Below, one piece after another: positions 46,701 to 56,470 of a DNA stretch of 64,000 nucleotides. How positions within the stretch are numbered: the stretch's first letter is position 1; every line of letters starts with the position of its first letter. The DNA comes from Corydoras sp. C115 (taxonomy: Eukaryota > Chordata > Actinopteri > Siluriformes > Callichthyidae): the NCBI GenBank assembly GCA_019802505.1, contig JAFMOC010000007.1, positions 13,340,501-13,404,500 on the forward strand, in the 5' to 3' direction. A model generated the notes under the pieces. It worked only from the letters and a program-made list of their open reading frames with translations, was not told the origin of the DNA and did not search any database. The position numbers and the translations under genes are program-made.

Positions 46701-49700
46701 CTGTAAATAGAAGATTTTAAAATTTACTAAACATTTTGCAACTAAGTTTACATAAAATGTTTAACAGGCTTAGAGTGCTTTTTTAATGATTAATTAATGG
46801 TTAAGCACACGGCTTTGAAAACAATTGACTAAAATTTGCATTTCTGATATTACCTTAAATGTGCTTTATGTTTACTTTATACTTCAGTCATTGCAAAATC
46901 TCAGTTAACATCTTTTGATCATTATTATTGGGGGTTATAATTTGTATCATTGTGCGATATATAATACAATATTTTCCTGATGGTTGGTTATAAACTGCGT
47001 TCTGTAATTTGGCCACTACAGTTTTTGATTGTTAGAGCAGTGGTTTTTAAAGGTTTTGTTTTAAAGTGTGGTACTTGGTCTTAAAAGTTTAAGTACCACC
47101 TATGATTTTCGTCATATGGCATACAACATATGGCAAACATCAATTAGTAGTATATTAAAGCAATAAGGTACTAGACATGGGTGTTCTCCGGTTTCCTCAC
47201 ATAGTCCAAAGACATGTATTCGAGGTAAAGTGAATGCTCTAAATTGCCCTTTATACCGTGTGTTTGTATACATGTCTGTGTGAAGGAGGGTGTGCTTTTG
47301 CTTTTAATAAACACATTTATGAATTAAAGCTTTTTTTGTTCTAGTGTGTTTGTAAACATTTTATGAAAGCAATAAGGCACTCAAGGTTGCATTATTGTGA
47401 ATCAATTACAGGAAAAAAGGTGTAACACTATGAGTCGTGCCTAAGAACACCTCTTTCCTGTGATTTATTCACACCCTCTTGAGCCTTATTGCTTTAGTAC
47501 AATACCAACTTTGTATACAGGAGCAGCGCACAGGTAGAGTTGGCACAATGGCAACTGACTAGTAATTGTGTCTAGACATTATTAATTAGGGTAACAGTAA
47601 ATTTACTTTTGTGATATTTGTTAAACAGTGCATGTGAGATGATGGGTAAAAATTTTTTTTAAATGCTTACGGTTCAGGCCTGTGAAGCTGAACATGCCAA
47701 TTTGCTCAGTGATGTGTTCCCAGGTGCCTGGAGTACCAAGAGCCTTCAGTTTGGCCTTTAGTTCAGCTCGCATCAGTAGCACTCGGTCAGCCATGGTCTT
47801 AACATTATCCTTCCTGCAGAAAGCAGTGATAGAACAAATGACAAATCTCTAAAAGTTTTTACAGAAATCACAAGAATGTTAGACATGTTATAACTCGAAA
47901 CCATTCGGCGAAGAGCTGTGGGTCATTGAGCGTAATAGCAATCAGTCGAGCGCCCTGAGAAGGCGGATTGGACCAGGTGATCCGCACAATCTTCTCCATT
48001 TGAGAGAGAACACGTGTCAGGTTATCAACATCCTTAGCAACAACAGTCAGGTTTCCAACCCTCTCATCTGTGGAAAATGTTAAAAATTAATTAGCTTTAT
48101 ACAGGTTAGTTCATTTTCTGTTAATATGGCAAACGTTTAATAAGAAAATAAGTCTCCAAAGAATTTAACGAATAACTTACTGTACAAGCCAAAGTTCTTT
48201 GAGAATGACTGAGCACAAAATATTTCAAAGCCCTGAGATACAAAATAGCGAACTGCCCAGGCATCCTTTTCTAAGTTTCCGGAGGCAAAGCCTTGATATG
48301 CCGAGTCAAAAAAGGCAAACAGATTCCTCCTCTGTAGAGTAAAAATTGTAGATAATGCAAAAAATGTTTGCATGTTGATTTATAAGTCATGCATTAAAAA
48401 TTAATCTTTATTTTATTGTGTTACCTTCATGACTTCTGCAATCTTTTTCCATTCCTCCTGTGTAGGATCTGTACCAGTGGGGTTGTGTGCACAGGCATGC
48501 AGCACAAAAATAGAGTACTCAGGTGCACTCTGAAAAGCAAACCCATTTCTGTTACTATTATGTTTTTAAACAGACATATTAGCAGCTATAAAACTCGTAC
48601 TGCAGTGCTTTTCATGGTCCTTGATTGCACTGGTGACATTTTTTTGCGCTGGAACACCAGTACATATTTTTATGATACCTTTTGGAGTTGTAATTATTTA
48701 AAAAAAACTTTTTTTGTTAGTTCCCAAACAAATAGCATTTAATGTACATCACATTATTCATCTTGACAAAAATGTAACAATTGAAATGTATGATTTTTCT
48801 CAAAGCGTAATACAGATGTGTGATTGTAATTTCTCTTTGACTTATTGGGATGGAGAAATAATAGAATCAGATATAATCAGAGGGTGATGCTACATCCACA
48901 TTAGTACATTTAAGTTTTTCATTCCAGATAATCATTTTAGCTTGCCATCAGAATCAATATGCAGCCAGACACAGACACATAAAGCAGGTTAAACAGCTAT
49001 TTGGGTACGCTGTGCCCACGTGTGCCAGTAAACCAGAAACCACTGCAATAGTGACAAAATAATTGATGATGGACCGATTAATGAAAGGCCACGTCATAGG
49101 TGCTCATAAGCAAACATAGGTTTCTGAAAATCTTGATCCTATCAAAAAGGCCCTGTGTATTTAAAAAAAAAGTGTTGGGTCTGAGTGGTTAGTCTTTAAT
49201 TTAACTGACAATCATGGCATGGGTAAGAGCTATAGGTAGGGCAAGCATTCTGTGTTTTGAAATGAAAATCTTTAAACAAAAATAGTAAATGTAGCATAGG
49301 AAAGGGGAAGGTCTTTCTAAAATGAAGGATGAAAATGTTACATTCTTTGGCATAGAAATTTTTTTTTTTTTCCTTCAGTTTCATCCTAAACGCAAACTAT
49401 ATATAAATGCTATATATCAGAATTCAGCATGTATATAGTGTATTAGGTCAACAAGCATAACCAATACAGAAGATATTAATAACACCTTCTGTACAGATTA
49501 ATTTCTCATAGCAAGAAACAGCTATAGGTGCACTACATATGAATGTGTAGATAAATGGTAAAATGCAATGTTGCATTAGAGTGAAGTGATGTGCAGATAT
49601 GAGACAAAACTGCCACTTTAGCCAATACAGTGAGGCTGAACTGAACATGTATCAAAAGTAAATTGAGACAAGGACCTCAAACATCGCTATATATATTATG

Positions 49701-50910
49701 GTCTTGCTATATATTATGATTGCTTTGACTACAAACACTGGTACTTATTAATGACAAGTGTTTAAGAGCTGTGGTTTGAAATTGATTTTCCAGATTCACA
49801 CCTCACCTCTAGGTCACCTAAGAAACCAGACAAGTCTAATCCACGCTTTGCTGCATCCCAGTACTTATATGAACGGATGTCCTCAAAGCCAGCATTAGAA
49901 AAAACAGCGTTGTGGTTCTCTAGAAAAGAAAAAAAAATTAAACAAAAGGGAACAGTCTGAATTAATCAGTAATAACGTCTTATCTAGGTAATGTAATGTA
50001 AGAGCTGTTAAATCTGCCTGCAACTCAGGACTTTGATTCCTATTGCAGTGATTAGAAAAGGTATTAGCTAACCCTGAGGGGCTTTTAACCCCATTTATTT
50101 CCACATCCACTTACCCCATGTTGGTGAAGAAACATAAACTGGTGTCTTTATGTTGTTGGTCCCATTGTAAAATCGACGAAGAAATTCAGCACCAATCTTC
50201 AAAGCACCTGTTCCTCCCAAGCACTGAACAGCTCCGACCTGCAAAACATGTAAAAATAAAGACAAAGTTAGTCATGTTGCCCTTTTTTGACCGTCAAGCA
50301 TTACAGGCTTGGCATAAAGTTTAATAATATAATTATTATTTTTTTTATCCTGAATATGCAGTGGTCACTGAAGCCCCACAGCATAATGTTGCCACCAATA
50401 CTTCACAGTAGTTATGGGGTAAATGTTTTCTTCCCCACTTTTGTTTTTTTCCCCAAAATAAAAATTGGAGACAAGACCAAAGTATATTATCTTGGTCTTA
50501 CCTTACCATAAAATCTGATGCAACATGGCATTTCTGTGCATTAGTATAAGCTAAACGCAACAATGGTCTATTTATGAATTGCGTATGAAATTCTAAATTT
50601 TTAGTGTCAACTGCATTTTTAACAAACATGAAGACAATTGTGACTTGACCCATAGAAATGTAAATATACACCTGTCATTTTAACAAAAAGCACATTACCC
50701 TTTTCTCTAGAATTGCAGGGCTGTCCTCCCCCAAAGCAATCTTTGAGGCACTGGAACGGAATTCTGGTAAACCCAGGATAGGCAGGTACTCATGGTTCAG
50801 ACTGCTGTCCTCTGCTATGATCTTTTCCACTTTTCTTACAACAGGTAGCACCCATGGTTGACCCTCATCAGTCCTGTAGGCTGTTAAAAAAAAAAAAAAA
50901 AAAAATACAT

Positions 50911-50972
<62 letters not shown>

Positions 50973-52925
50973 TGTGTGTTCCCATTGCAAATCCACATTG
51001 TTGCTTTGATTACAATAACGTTTGAAATACTCTTCAGGAACCTGCAGACGTTTATATGCACTTTACAACCACCAAAAAGTGACTCAAGGCCTCACCGGGG
51101 ATTAATAAAGTATTCTGAGTGGCGGCCAGGAGAGAAGAATCTTATATTTAAGTAATGTGGAAGTTACTTGGTGTTTTATTCATTCATTCATTACCTTCCG
51201 CTTTATCCTATATTAGGGTCACATGGAACATGGAGAACATGGAAACTCCACCCAGATGGGGATTCGAACCGGGAACCCCTAGTGCTGAGAGGCGAACGTG
51301 CTAACCACTAAACCACCGTGCCGCCCTACTTGGTGTTTTATTTCAGTTAATTACATAAAAATACCCCCAAAATAAATAAATAAAAACAAATTAGACATTC
51401 ATTAACATTTACAGCATTTGCAGGAAACATCAAATTCTGGGCCAAGTAATTATATATAATGTATATGCAAATGCTGATGCACATATATCAAAATGATCCA
51501 GTATTACAGTAATTTTAATGTAAAGTTCAAGTGAGATGTTCTCAAACAATGGAATGACAGATACGAAGGGGGAATCCACTTTATTTAAAGAAAATGTAGT
51601 TGTTAGTAGAAGTGCATCAGGGCACAAGCATTATATTTTATTATGAAACTACCTTTAAATATTATGATCTTATGTGTCATGTTACACTTCCACAAATATG
51701 TTGTGAAAATCCGACTTTGGTATAGCCAAGCCCTTTAAATTAAAACAGGACCCCCTCTTACACCGAATTATATTTTTATAGATTGAAAGAGAGATGTGGT
51801 AGCTGAGTGGTTAGGGTGTTGGGATAGCAATCCAAAAGATTGAGGTTTCAAATCCCATATTCACTTAAGTTACCAATGTGGGCCTTTAACCCTCATTGCT
51901 TCAGGGGTGCTGTCCCTGTGTTTTGACCCCAGCAATCAAGTTGGGATACTTCAGATATGCAGTAGTGGAGAGTAACTCCGCACAGAACTGGGTCACAGTG
52001 TATAATGTGGTTAAATAAAATCAACTCAACTGAATAATTTGGAATTTGAAAGTGTCTCATTTCAGTGTAGCATATGTACAAAAAAAGGTTACAAAATTGT
52101 AACAAAGTGTTTCATACTGAATAAAAGTGTTTTATTTTGAACATGGACAGGTGACAAATGCAAATTAAAACTACATAATTAAAACAGTGTAGTAAGAGAG
52201 AGGACACCAAACATTTGTTATATTTCTAAAAACATCTGGTCAGTGAAATTAAAATGGCATTTTACACTTGGTAAATTATTAGTTTAAATAATAAATGTGC
52301 AACAGAATTTTATTTGCTTTCTGGGATGCAAACATCTGCACATTTTAAGTAATAACTTAATGTAATAACTCACTAATCACAAAAAAAAAATCATCCAATT
52401 GTGTTATTTTGGCAGAAGTCTCCAAACTTTTGCAAACAACTGAATAAAGTGTATAATATTTAATCAGGACACAAAGATCAACATGCCTGTTAATGCAAGT
52501 GCAACCATATTTTTCAAAGTCGGCTGGATAGCAGTTACACATGACATTTCGTATTAATTAACCCTCTTGCAAACAAACTATAAACAGAATTAAATAGGAA
52601 AACAAGCAACATAGTCAGGGCATGAATTACTTCTTAACATTAAAGATTGACATACAGAAAATTATTATTAAAACTACATACAGTTTGTCTTGTAAATAGT
52701 GTTAATACAATGTGTTAAATGGTATTGATACTATTAAATCTTTACACATCTAAACATTTTGCTCACATCAGACACAGAATGCATTTCATTTGGCCTTGGC
52801 TGAGCAATTGATCTCAACTGCAGTCAATAAATCTGTGTGGCTATGAGCATCTCCTGTGGAAAATACATTGTCTAATGACTAACGAAAGATAAGTAAGCTG
52901 TGTTGACCACAGTTGTACAGCAAAG

Positions 52926-52956
<31 letters not shown>

Positions 52957-55900
52957 AACACACACAGTAACACAAACATACAGAGTTTGCACACAGCAAC
53001 ACAGCCACATACACTGAGGCGTTTGAGACGTCTGTCTCCTTGCTGTGCATGAAGGGGAAACAGCAGCGGATTATATTGACCTGTAATTCCAACGACATTA
53101 TAGAAAATCTCCACATCAAAATGCAGAGCGATCGGAAAACATTTGCATCGTGACATCATGCAAATGCTCACCTCCCGGACCGATGATCACCTTATTAGTA
53201 CTCTGATCCTCCCAAAAATCTTTCCTCATTTTAGAGGTCGGAACCGGCACAGCTAGCGGGACATCGCTAAATAACGAGAGCATGGTTTCTGTCTGATAAA
53301 CAAAACACGCGACAGATTTGTAAAAGAGTTCGACCCTTAACTTTGGAGAGAAAAAAACAAACAGTCGGAGGATGTCACCAAAACAGCCAATAAGTATCCT
53401 CGTCATTCCTCAGACCCCGAAGAAGAACCAATCAGGTCGCAGTTTGAATAAGGTCGTCAAGCGCAAGACTACACGTGACTAATAAATAAGTAACATTGAC
53501 TTCCTGGAACTGGGGTCCCAAAGATAATAAACATAAAGTACGTTTTTTGTGTAAATAAATCTGTTACGGTACAAATGTGAAGCGCGTTTTATAATAATAT
53601 CTTGAGGAGCCATGAGCTTATTCTTGTTTTTCAACCATAAAAGAAAAAAAAGTACAACACTACAACCAGTATTAACATTCATTCATTCATTCATTATCTC
53701 CCGCTTTATCCTCTATTAGGGTCGCGGTGGGGTTCCCCATGCCCATCCAGGGGAGAACGTCTCGGGCGCTGGGCAGATACACCCAGGACAGGGCGCCAAT
53801 CCATCGCTGGGTACACACTCACACACACTCTATATGGGGCAATTTAGAGAACTCAATTAACTTGATCCATGTTTTTGGACTGTGGGAGGAAACCGGAGAA
53901 CCCGGAGGAAACCCACGCGGACACGGGGAGAACATGGAAACTCCACCCAGATGGGGATTCGAACCGTGAATCCCTAGCGCTGAGAGGCGAACGTGCTAAC
54001 CACTAAGCCACCGTGCCACCAGTATTAACCTCTACTGCTACTGCAAATAAGGGGTTGTTTCAAAACTAATTTAAAATTAGTTAAAATGCACCCAACTCCA
54101 TGAGCTGCCGCAGGCCTTAAACTGTACATCAGGTTATATTATCAAAATCAGTTCATCAGTAACGTTGCCAATACATGATTTGAATGTCAGAGGTATGAAA
54201 ATTTAACAATTAGTAAATCACAAATGCTTATTTGAATGCATTGACAAGTTGTACTACTTCTTTTTTCCAATAATAAGGTTTGTGTAAATACTCAAATAAA
54301 ATAAAATGGTTAACAGAGATGGAGAAATATACACAGGGTAAAGTGTCTTGCCTAAAGCAGAAAGGCTTTCCAAAGGTTGCTTGAGCAATTAAAGGTCATA
54401 CTGAATTTAGTCTCATACAAGAATAACCTAGAGCCAGAGGTAAGTGGGGGTGAACTTGTGGTTTAGACTTAATTATTGGATAGCTAAAAGGGTAGGTCAC
54501 TGTGAAGATCTATACTTGCAGTTATGTTGCTTAACAGTTAGTGATTAGAACTCAAACTGTCTACATTCACATTCTTTCATACAAGTTCAATTGCCAACAA
54601 AGATATCATTACTGTTCGGTGGCTCATATATCAAATGAAAACAGCATGACTTGACCTTTCGAGTGAAGATAGGTGTTTCAGCTACATGTTGAAGCCATTA
54701 CTGAAAAATTATTTGAATATACATTTTTATTATATCAATATCCATCCCACCTGCTTGTATTAATTATTACACATTGTTCAGAAATCGAGGAAGGATATTT
54801 GTGTTACTGAACATCACTTTGGTCTTTGGTCTGATGAGGTCCAGGCCTTAATGCCATGTATTAGTCAACCAAATCCAATATGAGTTTGTCTGGCAAGAAC
54901 ACTATAAGCAAAGACTAAAATGTAACTTGGTAAGGCTAAACAAGGAAAAGCAGCAGTGAACATCCATCCATTATCTTCCGCTTTATCCTATATTAGGGTC
55001 GTGGGGGGGTTCCCCATGCCCATTCAGGGGAGAACGTTTCGGGCGCTGGGCAGATACACCCAGGACAAGGCGCCAATCCATCACTGGGCACACGCTCCCT
55101 CACACAGACACGCACACATGCACACCATATGTCTATATGGGGCAATTTGGAGAACTCAATTGACTTGATCCATGTTTTTGGACAATGGGAGGAAACCGGA
55201 GAATCCGGAGGAAACCCACGCGGACACGGGGAGAACATGTAAAATTTTACTTTTTTTATTCATACATTTTTAATTTTGTAAAACATGGCTTAAGCCTTAA
55301 CACAGAGCAATATCACCATCACTAGTTTTGATTGTACTTCATTTGATTGTACGAAAGCCTAAGTAATAAAATAACAAATTAACAATATGCACAAAACTAA
55401 TAAAGACAATGAAGTAAAAAGCTGGCTCAGCTTACCAATGAAATGTTGTTTAAAATAAAAATAGCATTACAAAATATTTACTAATGTATATTATTTTTAA
55501 AAATGCATGATGATGTCATCTTGCATATATTCAACATTTTAGGTTTCTAGTAATATTTAATAATATTTTATTAAATAATATTAATAATAAAAACACAGGT
55601 TGATGTTTCCTGAAGCCTTTAGGTTGAGAAAATAGTTTAGCCTTTCCAAACACAAGAACAGTAAGCTGAACCCACTTCTCATTCTCCATGATCAGGAGTG
55701 ACCTGATCATGGTATTGCCTGTTTTGAGTGCAGTCCAATCTTACAGCAAGGTCACACCTAGAGCAAAATGTTACGCAACTACAACCTTAAAATTAGCTTG
55801 AGGGGTACAATAGGTTTAACACGTACGTAAACATGCGTACTGTTACTTTCACTTGATACATTAATAGATAGATAAACAGATATTTCAACGGCAACCTCCA

Positions 55901-56229
55901 AATCCAGTAACTTCATTAAACCACAGATGACAACACTGAGCTGTGATGTTGTTATATGTTATCTGTGGGCCGTCGCGTTGGCAACAGATAAAGAAGAAAG
56001 CTATTACGCAGCAGCTTTGTTAGATTGCTACTCGTTTTTAAATGAATGCATCTGGTGCCCGATCCCACGACATGTGGTAAGAAGGCATCGACATGACAAC
56101 ATCATAAAGCATCTCACCTCCCACTCCGAGGTTCACCTTGTTAGACGCCGGGTCTTCGCGGAAATCTGCAGTTAATTTAAAAACAGCCACAGGAGCAGCT
56201 AGGGGGACTTCGCTGAATAATGACGACAT
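46561..56229 (-). CDS. got1: Cytosolic aspartate aminotransferase (GOT1), complete
   Basis: Nine minus-strand exons join into 411 codons: 56118-56229, 50699-50880, 50115-50238, 49807-49919, 48425-48529, 48181-48331, 47902-48067, 47671-47813 and 46561-46700. The enzyme is PLP-dependent: it interconverts aspartate plus 2-oxoglutarate with oxaloacetate plus glutamate, and serves the malate-aspartate shuttle. Key residues are present: the Trp in SSPTWENHN (139), Asn in AHNPTG (193), Asp in FFDSAYQG (221), Tyr (224), the Schiff-base Lys in QSFSKNFGLY (257), and the substrate-carboxylate Arg in ASGRINM (385). Length is close to human GOT1 (413). No mitochondrial presequence precedes exon 1a, and a TAA stop lies three codons upstream of its ATG, fixing that start. 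An alternative first exon (1b) lies at 53172-53283. The gene is convergent with cnnm1, as in human. Confidence 0.97.
46701..47670 (-). other. got1: got1 intron 8
   Basis: Intron of 970 bp. It holds a short Mermaid-type SINE fragment (47177-47297, plus strand). Otherwise AT-rich and unassigned. Confidence 0.75.
47177..47297 (+). mobile_element. Mermaid-type SINE, internal fragment
   Basis: Middle part only: GTTCTCCGGTTTCCTCACA, GTCCAAAGACATG, then GCTCTAAATTGCCC and a GTGTGTTTG stretch. In got1 intron 8. Confidence 0.65.
47671..47813 (-). CDS. got1: got1 coding exon 8
   Basis: Encodes KDNVKTMADRVLLMRAELKA, KALGTPGTWEHITEQIGMFS and FTGLN. Acceptor TCTGCAG, donor GTAAGC, phase 1. Confidence 0.95.
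47902..48067 (-). CDS. got1: got1 coding exon 7
   Basis: Encodes NERVGNLTVVAKDVDNLTRV, LSQMEKIVRITWSNPPSQGA and a segment ending LFAEW. The Arg in VRITWSNPP is the conserved region of domain contact. It ends GAA TG at a weak GTTTCG donor (phase 2). Confidence 0.93.
48181..48331 (-). CDS. got1: got1 coding exon 6 (active-site lysine)
   Basis: Encodes RRNLFAFFDSAYQGFASGNL, EKDAWAVRYFVSQGFEIFC and AQSFSKNFGLY. It carries the catalytic Asp, Tyr and Schiff-base Lys. Donor GTAAGT, phase 1. Confidence 0.96.
48425..48529 (-). CDS. got1: got1 coding exon 5
   Basis: Encodes SAPEYSIFVLHACAHNPTGT and DPTQEEWKKIAEVMK. The HNPTG asparagine hydrogen-bonds the PLP O3' in the family. Donor GTAACA, phase 0. 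Confidence 0.95.
48530..49806 (-). other. got1: got1 intron 4
   Basis: Intron of 1277 bp, AT-rich. No recognisable repeat or gene. Confidence 0.75.
49807..49919 (-). CDS. got1: got1 coding exon 4
   Basis: Encodes ENHNAVFSNAGFEDIRSYKY and WDAAKRGLDLSGFLGDLE. Acceptor TTTCTAG, donor GTGAGG, phase 0. Confidence 0.95.
50115..50238 (-). CDS. got1: got1 coding exon 3
   Basis: Encodes VGAVQCLGGTGALKIGAEFL and FYNGTNNIKTPVYVSSPTW. The GGTGA loop contacts the cofactor phosphate in this family, and the Trp stacks over the PLP ring. Donor GTAAGT, phase 1. Confidence 0.95.
50699..50880 (-). CDS. got1: got1 coding exon 2
   Basis: Encodes AYRTDEGQPWVLPVVRKVEK, LNHEYLPILGLPEFR and ALGEDSPAILEKR. The acceptor is an unusually pure poly-T tract plus AACAG, directly beside a TA microsatellite. 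Donor GTAATG, phase 0. Confidence 0.95.
50884..50966. repeat. Poly-A plus (TA)n at the got1 exon 2 acceptor
   Basis: A run of about 20 A on the plus strand (poly-T on the got1 strand, immediately before AACAG), then an AT microsatellite. Confidence 0.95.
51165..51342 (-). mobile_element. Mermaid-type SINE, internally deleted, with exact target-site duplication
   Basis: Element 51181-51326 keeps the 3' tail (CATTCATTCATTACC, CGCTTTATCC) and the 5' tRNA-like head (GGGGATTCGAACCGGG through CACCGTGCCGCC), but lacks the middle. The flanks TACTTGGTGTTTTATT at 51165-51180 and 51327-51342 are identical over 16 bp. Confidence 0.9.
51793..51975 (+). mobile_element. tRNA-derived SINE (V-SINE-like), old copy without tail
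   Basis: Head AGCTGAGTGGTTAGGGTGTT, box-B-like region GGTTTCAAATCCC, and GGGCCTTTAACCCTCATTGC then CAGGGGTGCTGTCCC. Same family as 30691-30892 but more decayed. Lies in the intron between got1 exons 1b and 2. Confidence 0.65.
52926..52955. repeat. (CA)n microsatellite
   Basis: About 14 CA units, followed by shorter CACA interruptions. Confidence 0.93.
53172..53283 (-). CDS. Second got1 first-exon copy (1b), alternative or relic
   Basis: Encodes MLSLFSDVPLAVPVPTSKMR and KDFWEDQSTNKVIIGPG. Length (112 bp), reading frame and the GTGAGC phase-1 donor are the same as in exon 1a, with no gap. By hand count it shares 73 of 112 bases and 21 of 37 residues with 1a. It could splice to exon 2 at 50880. 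The conserved FKLTAD becomes SKMRKD and GVG becomes GPG. It lies 2.8 kb downstream of 1a in the direction of transcription, with its own CCAAT boxes. Either an alternative first exon with its own promoter or the remnant of a duplicated got1 start; sequence alone cannot decide. Confidence 0.65.
53284..53460 (-). promoter_or_regulatory. Putative promoter of got1 exon 1b, paralogous to the 1a promoter
   Basis: CCAAT boxes at 53387-53391 and 53428-53432 (41 bp apart, against 40 bp in 1a). Matching blocks surround them: CCCCGAAGAAGAACCAATC here against CCCCGAAGGAGCCAATC upstream of 1a, and AGGTCGCA..TGAATAAGGTCGTCA against AGGTCGCG..TGAATGACGTCA. The cAMP-response palindrome is lost in this copy. 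Confidence 0.5.
53665..54029 (-). mobile_element. Mermaid-type SINE, full length, with target-site duplication
   Basis: Element 53677-54017 is complete from the ATTCATTCATTCATTATC tail to the GCCACCGTGCC head. It is flanked by perfect 12-bp repeats ACCAGTATTAAC at 53665-53676 and 54018-54029. It lies between the two got1 first exons, about 390 bp upstream of exon 1b. Confidence 0.92.
54961..55238 (-). mobile_element. Mermaid-type SINE, 5'-truncated
   Basis: Minus copy with a CATCCATCCATTATC tail, GGGCGCTGGGCAGATACACC and GGAGGAAACCCACGCGGACA. It stops at GAGAACATG before the tRNA-like head. Confidence 0.85.
56118..56229 (-). CDS. got1: got1 first exon, canonical copy (1a)
   Basis: Encodes MSSLFSEVPLAAPVAVFKLT and ADFREDPASNKVNLGVG, closely matching the GOT1 N-terminus (VFKLTADFREDP, KVNLGVG). 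It ends GGA G at a GTGAGA donor (phase 1). Exon 2 supplies CC to make GAYRTDEG. 37 codons plus one base. Confidence 0.94.
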
Positions 56230-56470
56230 TGTGATTTAAGACTAACTTCAGACACCGAGAACAGAAAGCGCGCTTCCACAGATGAGCAGAGCAACCGAAC
56301 AGGATTTCACCTTCAGCCTACACAGAGCAATGGAGAATGGGCGTTCTAATGCTGACCAATCGGATGCTCGTTCAGCTTTTAACCCCCCGAAGGAGCCAAT
56401 CGTGTTATTTTGTGTGCTGAAAGGTCGCGAGCTGAATGACGTCAGCAAAATATCTTGGCGTGACCAATAA
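56230..56470 (-). promoter_or_regulatory. got1: got1 upstream promoter region (1a)
   Basis: Three CCAAT boxes on the plus strand (56356-56360, 56396-56400, 56464-56468) and a palindromic cAMP-response element (56437-56444) lie within 240 bp upstream of the exon 1a ATG, in a CpG-containing stretch. The layout is typical of a TATA-less housekeeping promoter. The transcription start cannot be placed. Confidence 0.6.
56437..56444. promoter_or_regulatory. Full cAMP-response element TGACGTCA
   Basis: A perfect 8-bp palindrome located 208-215 bp upstream of the got1 exon 1a ATG, between CCAAT boxes. From established knowledge, TGACGTCA binds CREB/ATF factors, and mammalian cytosolic aspartate aminotransferase is hormone- and cAMP-responsive in liver. 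Use in this fish is inferred. Confidence 0.5.

Larger units (their letters stand above)
50881..53171 (-). other. got1: got1 intron between exon 1b and exon 2
   Basis: Holds a TA microsatellite touching the exon 2 acceptor (50905-50966), an internally deleted SINE (51181-51326), an old tRNA-derived SINE (51793-51975) and a CA repeat (52926-52955). The rest is AT-rich unassigned sequence. Confidence 0.75.
53461..56117 (-). other. Region between the two got1 first-exon copies
   Basis: Contains a full-length SINE (53677-54017) and a 5'-truncated SINE (54961-55238), both minus strand. The rest, including about 55240-55900, is AT-rich without a supported gene. Confidence 0.7.

Noticed and set aside
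54800..54900. TGGTCTGATGAGGTCC, resembling part of Tc1-type transposase DNA
   Set aside because: Too short, and the surrounding sequence does not continue the match.
56282..56470. 62-codon plus-strand frame divergent from got1
   Set aside because: Lies in the got1 promoter with no homology; a divergent non-coding transcript is possible but not supported by sequence.
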